Shown piece by piece: positions 43,731-55,594 of a DNA stretch of 64,000 nt. The stretch is from NCBI GenBank assembly GCA_948144175.1, contig CANXME010002104.1, forward strand, positions 124,001 to 188,000. The letters are read 5' to 3'. This DNA comes from Closterium sp. NIES-65. Its lineage: Eukaryota; Streptophyta; Zygnematophyceae; Desmidiales; Closteriaceae. The notes under the pieces were generated by a model. That model ran no database searches and was not told the origin of the DNA. It saw only the letters and a program-made list of their open reading frames with translations. Made by a program: the position numbers and the translations under genes. Numbering within the stretch: position 1 is the first letter of the stretch; each line of letters opens with the position of its first letter.

Positions 43731-46700
43731 CCGCTCTCCTTTCTCTCCAGGTGGGTCCTATAGTGGAGGATGTGAGGCAACGGGGCGACGAGGCTGTTAA
43801 AGAGTACGTACTGAGCGTGCCACTCAAAAAACACAATGTAACGCATTTTCTGCTGGCTTCTGTAATCACCTATAAGGTTGTGCCAAACCCTTCTGTTCCC
43901 CACCACGTTCCCATCCCACCACCTTTTCCTCAATCAATAAGCTGCTTCTCTTCACAGCGTCCCGTCCACTCTCCACCCACCCTACCACCCATCACCTTCC
44001 CCTCCCCCGTTTCGTAGCTTTCAAATTCGTCTGAAATTTTGCCGTTTTTCTATACCCATCTATCCCTCTCTAACCCTCCCCATCCTGCCCAATCCGCGAC
44101 AGACCCCTATTTTTCCTTCTCCCCCCTTCTCTACCCCCTCTCTATCCCCATTCCCCACGTCCACCAATCAGGTACACGGAGAGGTTTGACCGAGTCAAAC
44201 TGGATGACGTGGTGGTCCGAGTGGCAGAGCTGCCTGACCCTGAGGTACGCACCACAGTCCACCCCTCCCCACCCCTCCCCCCCCTTGCTCAAGTCAACCC
44301 CCAATCTCTTAGTCAGCTCAAAAGTGGTGGTCCGAGTGGCAGAGCTGCCTGACCCTGAGGTACGCACCACGGTCCAACCCCCCCCCCTTGCTTTTAAGCA
44401 ACCCCCATTTTTCAAGCCAACTCAAAGGTGGTGATTAGTGGCAGAGCTGCCTGACCCTGAGGTACGCATTGCATGACTGTGACCCAGAACAGAGGTAACC
44501 GTCAGTGACTGTCTATCTGAACTAGTAACCATCACTGCTACCCTCATCCTCCGCCCAAACCCCTCCCTCGTCCAATTCTTCGCACCCTCCCTGTCGTTTA
44601 CCACCTGTTTCCCACTTATCCCCCTCTTTTCCCACTTGTCCCCCTCTTTACACATAGAACCTGCCCGACAAACTGGGATTTTAGAAGGGGGGGAAGGGAG
44701 GGGAAAGAGGGTGGGAGGTTCTAGACGTCTCAAAACTCTTTACATCTGGAACCTGTCCCACAAAATGCCTCTGATATGCACCTACGTTTGTTTCCTGTAA
44801 AAGGATATCTTGCTTGCAGCATCACCTCCCAAGTCATTTTCCCGGTTCCACCCCGACCTCCTATCTCTCCTCCCCTTTTCCGCCTCTCCTCCTCCACCTC
44901 GATCCGTCTCTACTCTCTTTCCCGCCCGGTCCCACGCCCTCAGCTGCCTGCTGACGTGGCAGCAGCGTTTGACGTGGCGTTCAGCAACATCCACAAGTTC
45001 CACCTGGCACAGATGCCGTCCAGCTCGTTCCAAGTGGAGACCATGCCGGTGAGTGAGGGGAGTTAGAAAGGAAAGGTGCGGAGAGCAGAGGAGAAGTGGG
45101 AGAGGGGTATGACGAGTGATCGGTAGAGAAGTCAGACAGAGAATGGCGGTGAGAGAGATGGAGGTTAGGAGAGAGGGAGTGGGCGAGTGGGGAGGACTTT
45201 ACGAACAACCCTTCCTTTCCCGTACGTCTCCTACCCTCACTCCTATCAATCGGCAGGGAGTGGTGTGTGGGCGAGTGGCGAGGCCCATAGAACGTGTGGG
45301 GCTGTACGTGCCAGGAGGTACTGCTGTGCTGCCTTCTACTGCTCTCATGCTCGCCGTGGTGAGTGCGGGAGTGAAGGAGAGGTGAAGTGTATGTTATTTT
45401 CTGCGTTCGAAAGACGCCCATAGAGCGGGTGGGGCTGTATGTGCCTGGGGGTACCGCTGTGCTGCCCTCCACTGCTCTCATGCTCGCTGTGGTGAGTGCA
45501 GGGGAGGGAGTAAGCAATTGAGAGGAGAAGTGTGTGAGTATGACGCCGCCCGACTCTTTTGAGCTCTACTGCACCGCCCGTCACAGCCGGCAGGCACAGC
45601 CGTTCTCACTTGCTCTGACGGGCTTGCAGCCAAGCCATCATAGCCGTTCCTTGCAGCCCGTTCTCTGACCGTTCATAGCAGGCTGCATCGTTGGTGTTTA
45701 CTCAAGGCAATTCATTCCTTTCGTTGCCATCCCTCCTCACTACATGCCTCCGCCCCTCATTCCACTTCTCCTTCTTCCTCCCCAGCCGGCAGGCATAGCA
45801 GGCTGCACCACTGTGGTGGTCGCCACTCCCCCAACCCCTCTAGCTTCGCTCCATCTCTCCGTCGCATCCAACCCCCCTCGCTCTTGCCGCTCGATCCATC
45901 GCCCCCCCACTCCACCTCCCAGCCGGCAGGCATAGCAGGCTGCACCACTGTGGTGGTCGCCTCGCCACTCCTCCTCTCCCCATTTAACTTCACTCAGTCT
46001 CTCCACCTCTTCCCTTCCCCTTTCCCCTCGAATCCTCAATCCATCTCTCTCACCGCATCCCAGCCGGCAGGCATAGCGGGCTGCACCACTGTGGTGGTCG
46101 CCACTCCTCCCCGCCCGGATGGTTCAATCTGCCCGGTACGTCTCTTTCCTGCCCGTTGATTCATCGTATTGATGTAATTTCTGCTCTCACGCGCACTCTC
46201 TTAACTATGTACCGCTCTGCACCCTGCATCACCCATGAGGGGGGTGGTGTTTTCCTCACCCCCCCTTCGCCACACCCCAGGAGGTGTTGTACAGCGAGCA
46301 ACCGTTCACTGCAAGACGGCCGGCATTACTCGCATTCCTACAATTAGATTACACATGCTCACTCACACTCCCATCATCTTCTTGCACTCTCCTCCTTGTC
46401 CCATCTTATAATCCAGGAGGTGCTCTACTGCTGCAAGAAGGCCGGCGCCACTCACATTCTCAAGGCGGGAGGGGCTCAGGTGAGTGCGAGATCCAGACAT
46501 AGCTCAGGTGAGTGCGAGATCCAGACATAGCTCAGGTGAGTGCGAGATCCAGACATAGCTCAGGTGAGTGCGAGATCCAGACATAGCTCAGGTGAGTGCA
46601 TGTGTGTGCTTGTAACGCGATGAGCTAGTCCGGGGACGTGGAGAGGGAGGACTACTGATGGGCGAGAGGGGAGAGGGAGAGGAAGAGGAAGACGCTTCGT

Positions 46701-49287
46701 CCGTTGCTTCTCGCCCTCGAGTTCTGTTTTCACCTTTTTCTGCGCCGCTCAACTTTCTGACATCGGTGATCTTCTCAGGTCAATCTTGGTGATCTTCACC
46801 TTTTTCCGCGCTTCTTAGTCAATCTAATAGTCGCTCAGGTCTTCCTTCCCACGCCTTCCCATGCTCACTCCCACGGCGCAGGCTATTGCAGCCATGGCAT
46901 GAGGCACAGCCACCTGCTGAGTACTAAGAACACCCTCCCTTCCCCCCCTCCCCACCTTTCCGCCCCTCCACCTTGCCACCGTCGTTCCCACGGTGCAGGC
47001 TGTTGCAGCCATGGCATGGGGCACAGCCACCTGTCCCAAGGTAAGCCATTCACTCCTGCCATGCCTGTGCCATGTCACTGCCACCATGCCTGGCGCCCTG
47101 CCCTATATCGTGCTTGGGGTTACAGAAACACCCAATCGCCTCAGGCGCTTGGGGCTGTGACATCCCTCCGTCCCATTCAACATGCTCCTCTCCTCCCCTT
47201 TCCCCGGCATCACCCATACCGCCTGGTCAGTGGTCATGAGGGCTCGTCTCCTCATGCCCAGTAGATGACAGCAGCAGCCATGCCTCACGGCTCACGGCTC
47301 TCTCCTTTATCGACCCTTGTCCCATCACCACCCATCACCACTCATCACCACCCATCACCACCCATCACCACCCATCACCACTCATCACCGCTCACCACCC
47401 CTCAGGTGGACAAGATCTTTGGTCTCGGCAACCAGTACGTGAAAGCAGCAAGCCTTGCTGCTGCTGCTCTCTCTCTCTCTCATGCCTCTCCCTTCTCCAC
47501 CCTTGCCCCATCACCACCCATCACCGCCCACTCACCACCACTCACCACCACTCACCACTACGCAGGTGGACAAGATCTTTGGCCCGGGCAACCAGTACGT
47601 GACAGCAGCCAAGATGGCGCTGCAGACGAGCGAGGCCATGGTCTCCATCGACATGCCTGCGGGGCCTTCCGAAGTGCTTGTCATTGCCGACGAGACGGCT
47701 TCTCCTTCCCACGTCGCCGCCGACCTGCTGTCCCAGGTATGTCCAGTTCGGTGCACTCAGGTTTGTATGTCCAATTCCCAGCTGTGAGCCAAGATGGCAC
47801 TGCAGAGCAGATGAGTGAGGCCGTGGTGGCCATCGACATCCGTGCTGGTTGCTCGTTATTGCCGACGAGCTGGCGCTCTGCAGTCCCAGGTGAGCATTCT
47901 GCTGGTAGACCAGTGAGGCCATGGTGGTTATCGACATCCCTGCTGGGCCCTCTAAGGTCCTTTCGACCAACCGTCCTTTCCATCTCTGTCTCCCTCTTTC
48001 CAATCATTCAGGCGGAGCACGGGCCGGACAGTCAGGTGGTGGCGGTGGGCGAGGGGGAACCAACTGTGATTGTTTTTCCAATCATCCCTCCTCTCCTCTC
48101 CATCTCTATCTCCCCCTCCTCCTCCCATCAGGCGGAGCACGGGCCAGACAGTCAGGTGGTGCTGGTGGCGGTGGGCGAGGGGGTGAACTTGGCAGCCATC
48201 GAGGCAGAGGTGGAGCGGCAGAGGGGGGAGCTGCCCCGAGGGGACGTTGCTGCCAAGGCGCTGAGCCACTCTTATGTGGTGGTGGCTGCTGATATCAACG
48301 AGGTAAGTTGCATGAAATTCCAGGTTGAGAGGCAGAGAGGGTCCTGTTGCTGCCAAAGAGCTGAGCCACACTCTTTTCGTTGTGGTGGCAGCTGAAATCA
48401 GAGATGTATAACAAGGGCGCACAGCCTAACATAGCAGGGTGTGTGAAGTGACGGATGGGTGGAAAGGCGGAATTGCCGCCAAGGCGCTGAGCCACTCTTA
48501 CGTGGTGGTGGCAGCTGATATTCACGAGGTATGAAAGATGCAGACAGAGACATGAGCCATTAACGCCTAAGCTATGGTCTCCCCTTATTCCCCTGTTACT
48601 CTGGCCCCCATCCCACTAGGTATGCCCTTCTCCTACCGCTATTCCCCCAGCATCTCATCGTCAATGCCTGAGACACCATCTCTTTGCGGTGCTGCCTCAG
48701 GTTAGGTTCCCCCCCTCACATTGCCCCCTTTTACTCTGCCCCCCCTTCCCACCAGGCGTGCCTCTTCTCCAACCGGTACGCCCCCGAGCATCTAATTATC
48801 AACGCCGCACAGGCGGTGGACTGCCTGCCCCTCATCCGCAATGCTGGTGAGCCTCCTCCTTCTCCCTGCCCTCAAATATTTCTGAGAATCATAAGAAATC
48901 TCTCGCAACGTCATCCTCCTTCCAGCCGACCATGTGGCTGCCATCCTCCTCAACACCATCCCATCCCAATCGCCCATCCGCCATCCCCCATGCCTCTTTC
49001 CTCTTTAACTCTCAGGGTCAGTCTTCCTGGGCCCATGGACCCCAGAGAGTGTGGGAGACTACGCCAGCGGAACCAACCACGTGCTGCCCACCTACGGCTA
49101 TGCACGCATGTACGGCGGCGTGTCTCTCGACGCCTTCTTCAAGCACATCACCGTGCAGTCTCTCTCTGCCTCGGGCCTGCAGCTGCTGGGTCCCTCTGTG
49201 GCTAAGATGGCCGAGGTCGAAGGGCTCGAGGCACACAGACGTGCGGTTACCCTACGGCTGGCGGACATCGAGGCTGCTTCTCAGTAA
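42510..49287 (+). CDS. HDH: Histidinol dehydrogenase, predicted plastid form
   Basis: Oxidises L-histidinol to L-histidine with two NAD+, the last step of histidine synthesis. Exons: 42510-42777 (tentative transit peptide, Ser/Ala/Arg-rich), 43240-43361, 43751-43803, 44172-44244, 44944-45048, 45257-45358, 46064-46135, 46417-46479, 46999-47040, 47566-47736, 48132-48302, 48756-48846 and 49016-49287. All phases agree, giving 534 residues. Family landmarks: [66 protein letters not shown]. Zinc ligands: Gln and His of [10 protein letters not shown], Asp of SVGDYASG, His of LEAHRRAV; the catalytic Glu-His pair is in YAPEHL. The first exon and the second exon's acceptor (43237, 43240 or 43261) are the least certain. 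Most introns contain exon-junction copies. Confidence 0.9.
43655..43730. repeat. (CT)n microsatellite in HDH intron 2
   Basis: A C tract followed by about 35 uninterrupted CT dinucleotides, ending 20 bp before the exon 3 acceptor, where it extends the polypyrimidine tract. Confidence 0.95.
44245..44466 (+). repeat. Donor-side copies of HDH exon 4
   Basis: Two copies of tggcagagctgcctgaccct with the donor gtacgc end at about 44360 and 44460. A half palindrome (ctagacgtctcaaaactc, 44723-44740) with flanking repeats lies further on in the same intron. Confidence 0.85.
45359..45493 (+). repeat. Donor-side copy of HDH exon 6
   Basis: Repeats [26 protein letters not shown] sequence with the donor gtgagtgc, ending at about 45490. 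Coding changes are synonymous as far as read. Confidence 0.87.
45590..46063 (+). repeat. Acceptor-side copies of HDH exon 7
   Basis: Copies of ccggcaggcatagcaggctg after an AG start near 45589 (short), 45786 and 45923; the real exon starts at 46064. They code [13 protein letters not shown]. Confidence 0.9.
46281..46416 (+). repeat. Acceptor-side copy of HDH exon 8
   Basis: A decayed copy starts after ccccag at 46281 (gaggtgttgtacagcgagca). The real exon starts at 46417. Confidence 0.78.
46472..46600 (+). repeat. 28-bp tandem array of the HDH exon 8 donor
   Basis: ctcaggtgagtgcgagatcc plus agacatag repeats four to five times, so four extra CAG/GTGAGT donors follow the real one at 46479/46480. 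Confidence 0.93.
46882..46998 (+). repeat. Acceptor-side copy of HDH exon 9
   Basis: A copy of gctattgcagccatggcatg begins at 46882. It reads TGA where the real exon (46999) reads Trp. Confidence 0.85.
47406..47565 (+). repeat. Acceptor-side copy of HDH exon 10
   Basis: A copy coding [15 protein letters not shown] starts at 47406; the real exon starts at 47566. Cccatcacca repeats precede both. Confidence 0.88.
47737..47965 (+). repeat. Donor-side copies of HDH exon 10
   Basis: Two decayed copies of the exon 3' part (SEAVVAIDI, then [16 protein letters not shown]) at about 47787-47890 and 47908-47963. The first ends in tcccag/gtgagc. Confidence 0.83.
48012..48131 (+). repeat. Acceptor-side copy of HDH exon 11
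   Basis: A copy coding [16 protein letters not shown] starts at 48012, after attcag. The real exon starts at 48132. Confidence 0.88.
48303..48755 (+). repeat. HDH exon 11 donor-side and exon 12 acceptor-side copies
   Basis: Two copies of the exon 11 end ([19 protein letters not shown]) near 48340-48400 and 48473-48530, the latter with a gtatga donor. Then a decayed exon 12 start copy from 48620 (tatgcccttctcctaccgct). The intron is thus largely made of junction copies from both sides. Confidence 0.85.
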
Positions 49288-49565
49288 AAACTTCATCCAT
49301 TCGAGTGAAGGGTTGTGTTTGCTGTATGCTGAACGCTCTAGTGACTGGCAGGTTCAAAGTTAGGGAAAAAATTACCCAGGTTGAAGGGTCAGCAGCTTCA
49401 TCAAGCACATCACCATAAGAACACGATATTACTGTCTCCGTTCCTCCTTCCACTGCACAACCACATATGAACTCTTTGTCTCAGGCCTCTAGTTGCTTTA
49501 GAACCCTTTTTTTTACCAGGATCCTTGGAGGGCAGGAGGGGCCCTTGTTGCCAGAGGCACTGCAC
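49288..49565. other. Downstream flank of HDH
   Basis: No gene seen. It should contain the transcript end. One decayed piece (agcttcatcaagcacatcac, about 49392) echoes the last HDH exon. Confidence 0.5.
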
Positions 49566-49624
49566 ACTGCCACCGGCAGTTCACAACTGGATTTGAGGCG
49601 CCTCAAACCAGCAAACGAGGTCCT
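49566..49624. repeat. Dispersed repeat with TTTGAGGCGCCTCAAA palindrome, copy 1
   Basis: Matches 57625-57683 almost base for base (actgccaccggcagttcaca, palindrome, then accagcaaacgaggtcct). Each copy is followed by a repetitive stretch. Confidence 0.9.
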
Positions 49625-51027
49625 ACTCTGCTTCCCTGCAACCTGTGTTCCCTGCAACCTGCTTCACCCCCTGTTCTGCTTCGCTGCAACCTGTGTTCCC
49701 TGCAACCTGCTTCACCCCCTGTTCTGCTTCGCTGCAACCTGTGTTCCCTGCAACCTGCTTCACCCCCTGTTCTGCTTCCCTGCAACCTGTGTTCCCTGCA
49801 ACCTGCTTCACCCCCTGTTCTGCTTCCCTGCAACCTGTGTTCCCTGCAACCTGCTTCAACCCCTGTTCTGCTTCGCTGCAACCTGTGTTCCCTGCAACCT
49901 GCTTCACCCCCTGTTCTGCTTCCCTGCAACCTGTGTTCCCTGCAACCTGCTTCACCCCCTGTTCTGCTTCCCTGCAACCTGTGTTCCCTGCAACCTGCTT
50001 CACCCCCTGTTCTGCTTCGCTGCAACCTGTGTTCCCTGCAACCTGCTTCACCCCCTGTTCTGCTTCGCTGCAACCTGTGTTCTCTGCAACCTGCTTCACC
50101 CCCTGTTCTGCTTCCCTGCAACCTGTGTTCCCTGCAACCTGCTTCACCCCCTGTTCTGCTTCGCTGCAACCTGTGTTCCCTTCAACCTGCTTCACCCCCT
50201 GTTCTGCTTCGCTGCAACCTGTGTTCCCTGCAACCGGCTTCACCCCCTGTTCTGCTTCGCTGCAACCTGTGTTCCCTGCAACCTGCTTCACCCCCTGTTC
50301 TGCTTCGCTGCAACCTGTGTTCCCTGCAACCTGCTTCACCCCCTGTTCTGCTTCCCTGCAACCTGTGTTCCCTGCAACCTGCTTCACCCCCTGTTCTGCT
50401 TCGCTGCAACCTGTGTTCCCTGCAACCTGCTTCACCCCCTGTTCTGCTTCCCTGCAACCTGTGTTCCCTGCAACCTGCTTCACCCCCTGTTCTGCTTCGC
50501 TGCAACCTGTGTTCCCTGCAACCTGCTTCACCCCCTGTTCTGCTTCACTGCAACCTGTGTTCCCTGCAACCTGCTTCACCCCCTGTTCTGCTTCCCTGCA
50601 ACCTGTGTTCCCTGCAACCTGCTTCACCCCCTGTTCTGCTTCCCTGCAACCTGTGTTCCCTGCAACCTGCTTCACCCCCTGTTCTGCTTCGCTGCAACCT
50701 GTGTTCCCTGCAACCTGCTTCACCCCCTGTTCTGCTTCGCTGCAACCTGTGTTCCCTGCAACCTGCTTCACCCCCTGTTCTGCTTCGCTGCAACCTGTGT
50801 TCTCTGCAACCTGCTTCGCCCCCTGTTCTGCTTCCCTGCAACCTGTGTTCTCTGCAACCTGCTTCACCCCCTGTTCTGCTTCGCTGCAACCTGTGTTCCC
50901 TGCAACCTGCTTCACCCCCTGTTCTGCTTCGCTGCAACCTGTGTTCCCTGCAACCTGTGTTCCCCGCAATCTGCTTCACCCCCTGTTCTGCTTCGCTGCA
51001 ACATGTGTTCTCTGCAACCTGCTTCAC
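49625..51027. repeat. 48-bp satellite array, about 29 copies
   Basis: Unit ctgcttcgctgcaacctgtg plus ttccctgcaacctgcttcac plus ccccctgtt-like end. Point variants alternate cttcgctg and cttccctg. Because 48 is a multiple of three and the unit lacks stops in several frames, long open frames on both strands (up to about 550 codons) arise by chance. Confidence 0.95.
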
Positions 51028-51990
51028 CAGGCAAAGCGAAAAAGGCAACAACCATGCATCAGAACGAACAAACCAACGCAAGTGCAAAACGAATAAAGCA
51101 ACAACAATGCATCTGAACGAACAAACAAGCTAACGCAAAAAAGAGGAAAACCACTGGCAGCACATATTTACTCCACCTCTGTGCTTGTTCGCTCCATCGC
51201 TCCCTAAATCGAGAGCAGCAAAGGAGATCCCCACCAGCAGTGGCAGGGGGCTGTCCTTTGCCTCCTCTGCTCCTTTGCTCCTTCAAACTTTCGCACGCCT
51301 CCTCTCCTCAGCTGCTCCTCCTCCTCTGATGCATCTCCTTTGCTCCTCCTCCTCTGATGCATCTCCTCTGCTCCTCCTCCCCTGATGCATCTCATCTGCT
51401 CCTCCTCTGCACCACACCCCCTTCACTGCAGCACCGCTCCCCCTCCACTGCAGCACAACTCCCCCTCCACTGCTGCTGCCACTGCTGGTGTCACTGCTGG
51501 CCTTCTCTTTCTGCTTGCACTGTTGCTGCCACCGGTAGTGTCACCGCATGCCTCTCCCCTACTCCCACTCCTGGTGTCACTGCGGGCGCCACCTCCAATG
51601 ATGCAGCAGCAGCACCACCTCGCAATGCAGCAGCAGCATCAATCCCCTTCCAGCAGCAGCGCCACTCCACCACAGCACCAGCAGCAGCACATGCGAGGGA
51701 GGTAGGAGCGAGGCAGCACAAGGCAGCTAAAGGTAGGTACAGCTCGCACCTTGCTGCTGCCAACTCTAGCCCCTTCTCTGCTCCTCTGCTCTATTCACCT
51801 GCTCATCACCTCTCCTGCAGTGGCCTTCTCTTCTGCACACGTAAGGGAGGAAGCATCATTTCTCCCACTGCTGCTCCTCTGCTCCTCTGCAGTAGCACAC
51901 GGGAAGGCCTTCTCTTCTGCTGCCACTGCTGCTGCCACCGCTGGTCCCACCGCTGGCCTTTTCTTCTGCTCGCCTACCCATCACTTCACA
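51028..51990. other. Low-complexity TCC/CTG-rich stretch, left part of a segmental duplication
   Basis: Ctcctcctctgatgcatctc repeats at 51300-51400, then sequence closely matching 59940-60300 (ttctctttctgcttgcactg, gctgccaccggtagtgtc). No gene is supported. Confidence 0.7.
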
Positions 51991-53045
51991 GCACCAGCAG
52001 CAGCACGCGGGAGGGAGGTAGGAGCGAGGAAGGTAGCAGCTGCCGTCCCATCACTTCACAGCACCAACAGCCGCACGTGGGAGGGAGGTAGGAGCGAGGA
52101 AGATAGCAGCTGCCATCCCATCACTTACACAGCACCAGCAGACGCACGTGGGAGGGAGGTAGGAGCGAGGAAGGTAGCAGCTGCCGTCCCATCACTTCAC
52201 AGCACCACCAGCAGCATGTGGGAGGGAGGTAGGAGCGAGGAATGTAGCAGCTGCCGTCCCATCACTTCACACCACCAGCAGCAGCACGTGGGAGGGAGGT
52301 AGGAGCGAGGAAGGTAGCAGCTGCCGTCCCATCACTTCACAGCACCATCAGCAGCACGTGGGAGGGAGGTAGGAGCGAGGAAGGTAGCAGCCCATCACTT
52401 CACAGCACCAGCAGCCGCACGTGGGAGGGAGGTAGGAGCGAGGAAGGTAGCAGCTGCCGTCCCATCACTTCACAGCACCAGCAGCAGCACGTGGGAGGGA
52501 GGTAGGAGCGAGGGAGGTAGCAGCTGCCGTCCCATCACTTCACAGCACCAGCAGCAGCACGCAGGAGGGAGGTAGGAGAGAGGGAGGTAGCAGCTGCCGT
52601 CCCATCACTTCACAGCACCAGCAGCAGCACGCAGGAGGGAGGTAGGAGCGAGGGAGGTAGCAGCTGCCGTCCCATCACTTCACAGCACCAGCAGCAGCAC
52701 ACAGGAGGGAGGTAGGAGTGAGGGAGGTAGCAGCTGCCGTCCCATCACTTCACAGCACCATCAGCAGCACGTGGGAGGGAGGTAGGAGCGAGGAAGGTGG
52801 CAGCTGCCGTCCCATCACTTCACAGCACCTCCAGCAGCATGTGGGAGGGAGGTAGGAGCGAGGAATGTAGCAGCTGCCGTCCCATCACTTCACACCACCA
52901 GCAGCAGCACGTGGGAGGGAGGTAGGAGCGAGGAAGGTAGCAGCTGCCGTCCCATCACATCACAGCACCAGCAGCAGCACGTGGGAGGGAGGTAGGAGCG
53001 AGGAAGGTAGCAGCTGCCGTCCCATCACTTCACAGCACCAGCAGC
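51990..53045. repeat. 70-bp satellite array, copy 1, about 15 units
   Basis: Unit cagctgccgtcccatcactt plus cacagcaccagcagcagcac plus gtgggagggaggtaggagcg plus aggaaggtag. One unit is shortened at 52390. The same family recurs at 60440-61325. Confidence 0.94.
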
Positions 53046-53705
53046 ATTGCAGCTGTGTGGTTCTCTGCGCCTCTGCTCCTTTAGCCTTCTTCCCTCCATG
53101 CCTTCTCTCCTCCGTGGCCTCAGCTCCATGTCTCTCCAATGCTGCATCTTTGTTCCTCTTCTCCATCTCCTTTGCCTCTCCTTCCTCTCCTCTGCTGGTT
53201 CTCCTCCCCTTCTGCTGCAACTGCTGCTGCAACCAGCAATGTCACTGCGGGCCTCCTCGCCTCCTCTCCACCTCTCCTCCCCTCTTCCTCGCCTCCTCGC
53301 CTCCTTCTCCTCCGATGCATCTACTGCAGAATGGGAAGGAAGGGAAAATTCTATGAGCCGAAGGACCAAGAAATCGAAGGCAGGAAAGAAGATGACAGCC
53401 ATACAAGAAACGCAAGAGAATTGCACGGATTGGGCAACAAAAGTGCAGAACAACAAAAGAAACATTTGCAGAGGCAGTTTCCATTCACCAGCACGCTCCA
53501 CTGCTCTTTACCTCCTCTGCTCCTCTCCTCCTCTGCGCCGCTGCTCCACGCCTACTCTCCTCAGCGTCTCCTCTCCTCCGCGCCTCTTCTGCTCCACGCC
53601 CCCTCTCCTCCGTGCCTCCTCTGCTCCACGCTCCCTCTCCTCCGCGCCTCCTCGCCTCCACGCCTCCTCTCCTCCTCGCCCCCTCTCCTCCTCGCCTCCT
53701 CTGGA
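53046..53705. other. Duplicated unique block plus CTCCTCGCCTCC-rich stretch, copy 1
   Basis: Matches 61326-61930. It contains a conserved block (about 53325-53500) open on both strands, with no recognised domain, followed by ctcctctcctcctcgcctcc repeats. Confidence 0.65.
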
Positions 53706-53885
53706 GGCTGGAGGCGTCGTAAAGTCTCGCGGCTGTCTGAAACGGGAAGCAACAACGACATTAGTACATGTGGAAAACAGAAAGCAGAAACTTGGAGAGC
53801 ACTTACCGAGGGGGCTGGAGGCGTCGTGAAGTCCCGTGGCTGTCTGAAACGGGAAGCAACAACGACATTAGTACATGTGGTAAGT
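53706..53885 (-). repeat. 107-bp exon-intron unit, two copies
   Basis: The same unit as the array at 61930-63344, here only about 1.7 copies. On the minus strand it shows TTTCAG, a 37-nt exon-like block and GTAAGTG. Confidence 0.88.
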
Positions 53886-54917
53886 TACCACCAATCAGAT
53901 CTCTGCCTCGAGACCCTATGGATGGGTGTGTGTGTATGTCATGGCCCGAGCCGCCATAACATGTGAATGATGAGGTGAAGTTGAACTGGTGGTGTCAGAC
54001 GACGAATTCAAATTGAGCCGCTTGTCTAGTCCATCATCATTCAGGCGGTCTTGCTTTCATCCACGTCTTGATTTTACAGTAAAGAATTAATGGCTAGTTA
54101 TAGAGGTGAACGTAAATCGCTAGTGAATACCTACTTCTATCCTTTCCGCTAATCACACATCTGCCATTACACCTGTCATTTTATCAAAACGTTTGAGATA
54201 AATCACCTCGCGTGAAAATATGCACTAACTTGAGGGTAGCTAGCATGGGGGATTTTTTTTTCTCAATTCTTATATTTTGCTTTGATATCCCTTATGATCG
54301 GAGGTCTAGTAAAATGTTAGGCACCATGATTCCACTCACTCCATGCACCACCATGTGTGCATCTGTGTAGAGGTCTGGCAGCACCACTCGTACATTCCCC
54401 TGCGCTCCCAACAGTGGCTTGCCCATCGCACGATACCCTCCCCTTCCACCTTCTCCATCTCCATCTCCTCAAACCCTGTTGTGAACTGCATGGGCACCAG
54501 AGGTTGGGGGGAGGGGGTAAAAAGGGAGGATCAGAAAAAGGGGGAGAGAGAGGTTTGTCAAGGGTGATGGAATGAGCGGGAGTGGCTGGGGAAGGGAGAG
54601 GGGGTGGCTGGGGAAGGGAGAGGGGGTGGCTGGGGAAGGGAGAGGGGGTGGATGGGGAAGGGAGAGGGAGTGGCTGTGGAAAGGGGGGGGTGGCGCTGGG
54701 TGACGGAGATGGGGAGAGAGCGAGGGCTGAGGAAGGAATATATTAGGCGAGAGAGATTATTGAACGAGCAAAAAGTGCCAGCAAATCTATTGGTGCAAAC
54801 AATACACCAGCAATGCTGGTGGTGCGATGCGTGCACAAGGCACCACCAACACCCCATCTCACTCACATTTCCATGGCTCCCAAATTCACAACAGCCAGTC
54901 TGCGTGCTTCAGCGCAC
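53886..54917. other. Spacer with short g-rich repeats
   Basis: No gene recognised. 53950-54330 is more AT-rich. 54575-54680 repeats ggggtggctggggaagggag about five times. Confidence 0.55.
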
Positions 54918-55594
54918 GCACCAGTGAGCATGCACGCACCAGTGAGCATGCACGCACCAGTGAGCATGCACGCACCAGTGAGCATGCACGCACCAGTGAG
55001 CATGCACGCACCAGTGAGCATGCACGCACCAGTGAGCATGCACGCACCAGTGAGCATGCACGCACCAGTGAGCATGCACGCACCAGTGAGCATGCACGCA
55101 TCAGTGAGCATGCACGCACCAGTGAGCATGCACACATCAGTGAGCATGCACGCACCAGTGAGCATGCACGCATCAGTGAGCATGCACGCACCAGTGAGCA
55201 TGCACGCACCAGTGAGCATGCACGCACCAGTGAGCATGCACGCACCAGTGAGCATGCACGCATCAGTGAGCATGCACGCACCAGTGAGCATGCACGCATC
55301 AGTGAGCATGCACGCACCAGTGAGCATGCACGCACCAGTGAGCATGCACGCACCAGTGAGCATGCACGCACCAGTGAGCATGCACGCACCAGTGAGCATG
55401 CACGCACCAGTGAGCATGCACGCATCAGTGAGCATGCACGCACCAGTGAGCATGCACGCATCAGTGAGCATGCACGCACCAGTGAGCATGCACGCATCAG
55501 TGAGCATGCACGCATCAGTGAGCATGCACGCACCAGTGAGCATGCACGCACCAGTGAGCATGCACGCACCAGTGAGCATGCACGCATCAGTGAG
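54918..55594. repeat. 18-bp satellite array, about 37 units
   Basis: Unit CACCAGTGAGCATGCACG with a recurring variant CATCAGTGAGCATGCACG. It is open in several frames (for example a six-residue HARTSE repeat), with no sign of a real protein. Confidence 0.96.

Noticed and set aside
49467-51116. Plus-strand open frames of 549 and 483 codons and a minus frame of 448 codons
   Set aside because: They are products of the 48-bp array, whose length is a multiple of three; several frames are open on both strands at once and there is no domain.
51990-53045. 70-bp units as microexons (TTCACAG acceptor, GGGAG/GTAGG donor)
   Set aside because: The implied intron would be about 44 nt with no branch-like sequence, too short for a plant intron; much weaker than the 107-bp units.
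53047-53501. Open frames on both strands in the block shared with 61.6 kb
   Set aside because: Conserved between the two duplicates only because they are recent copies; no family resemblance on either strand.
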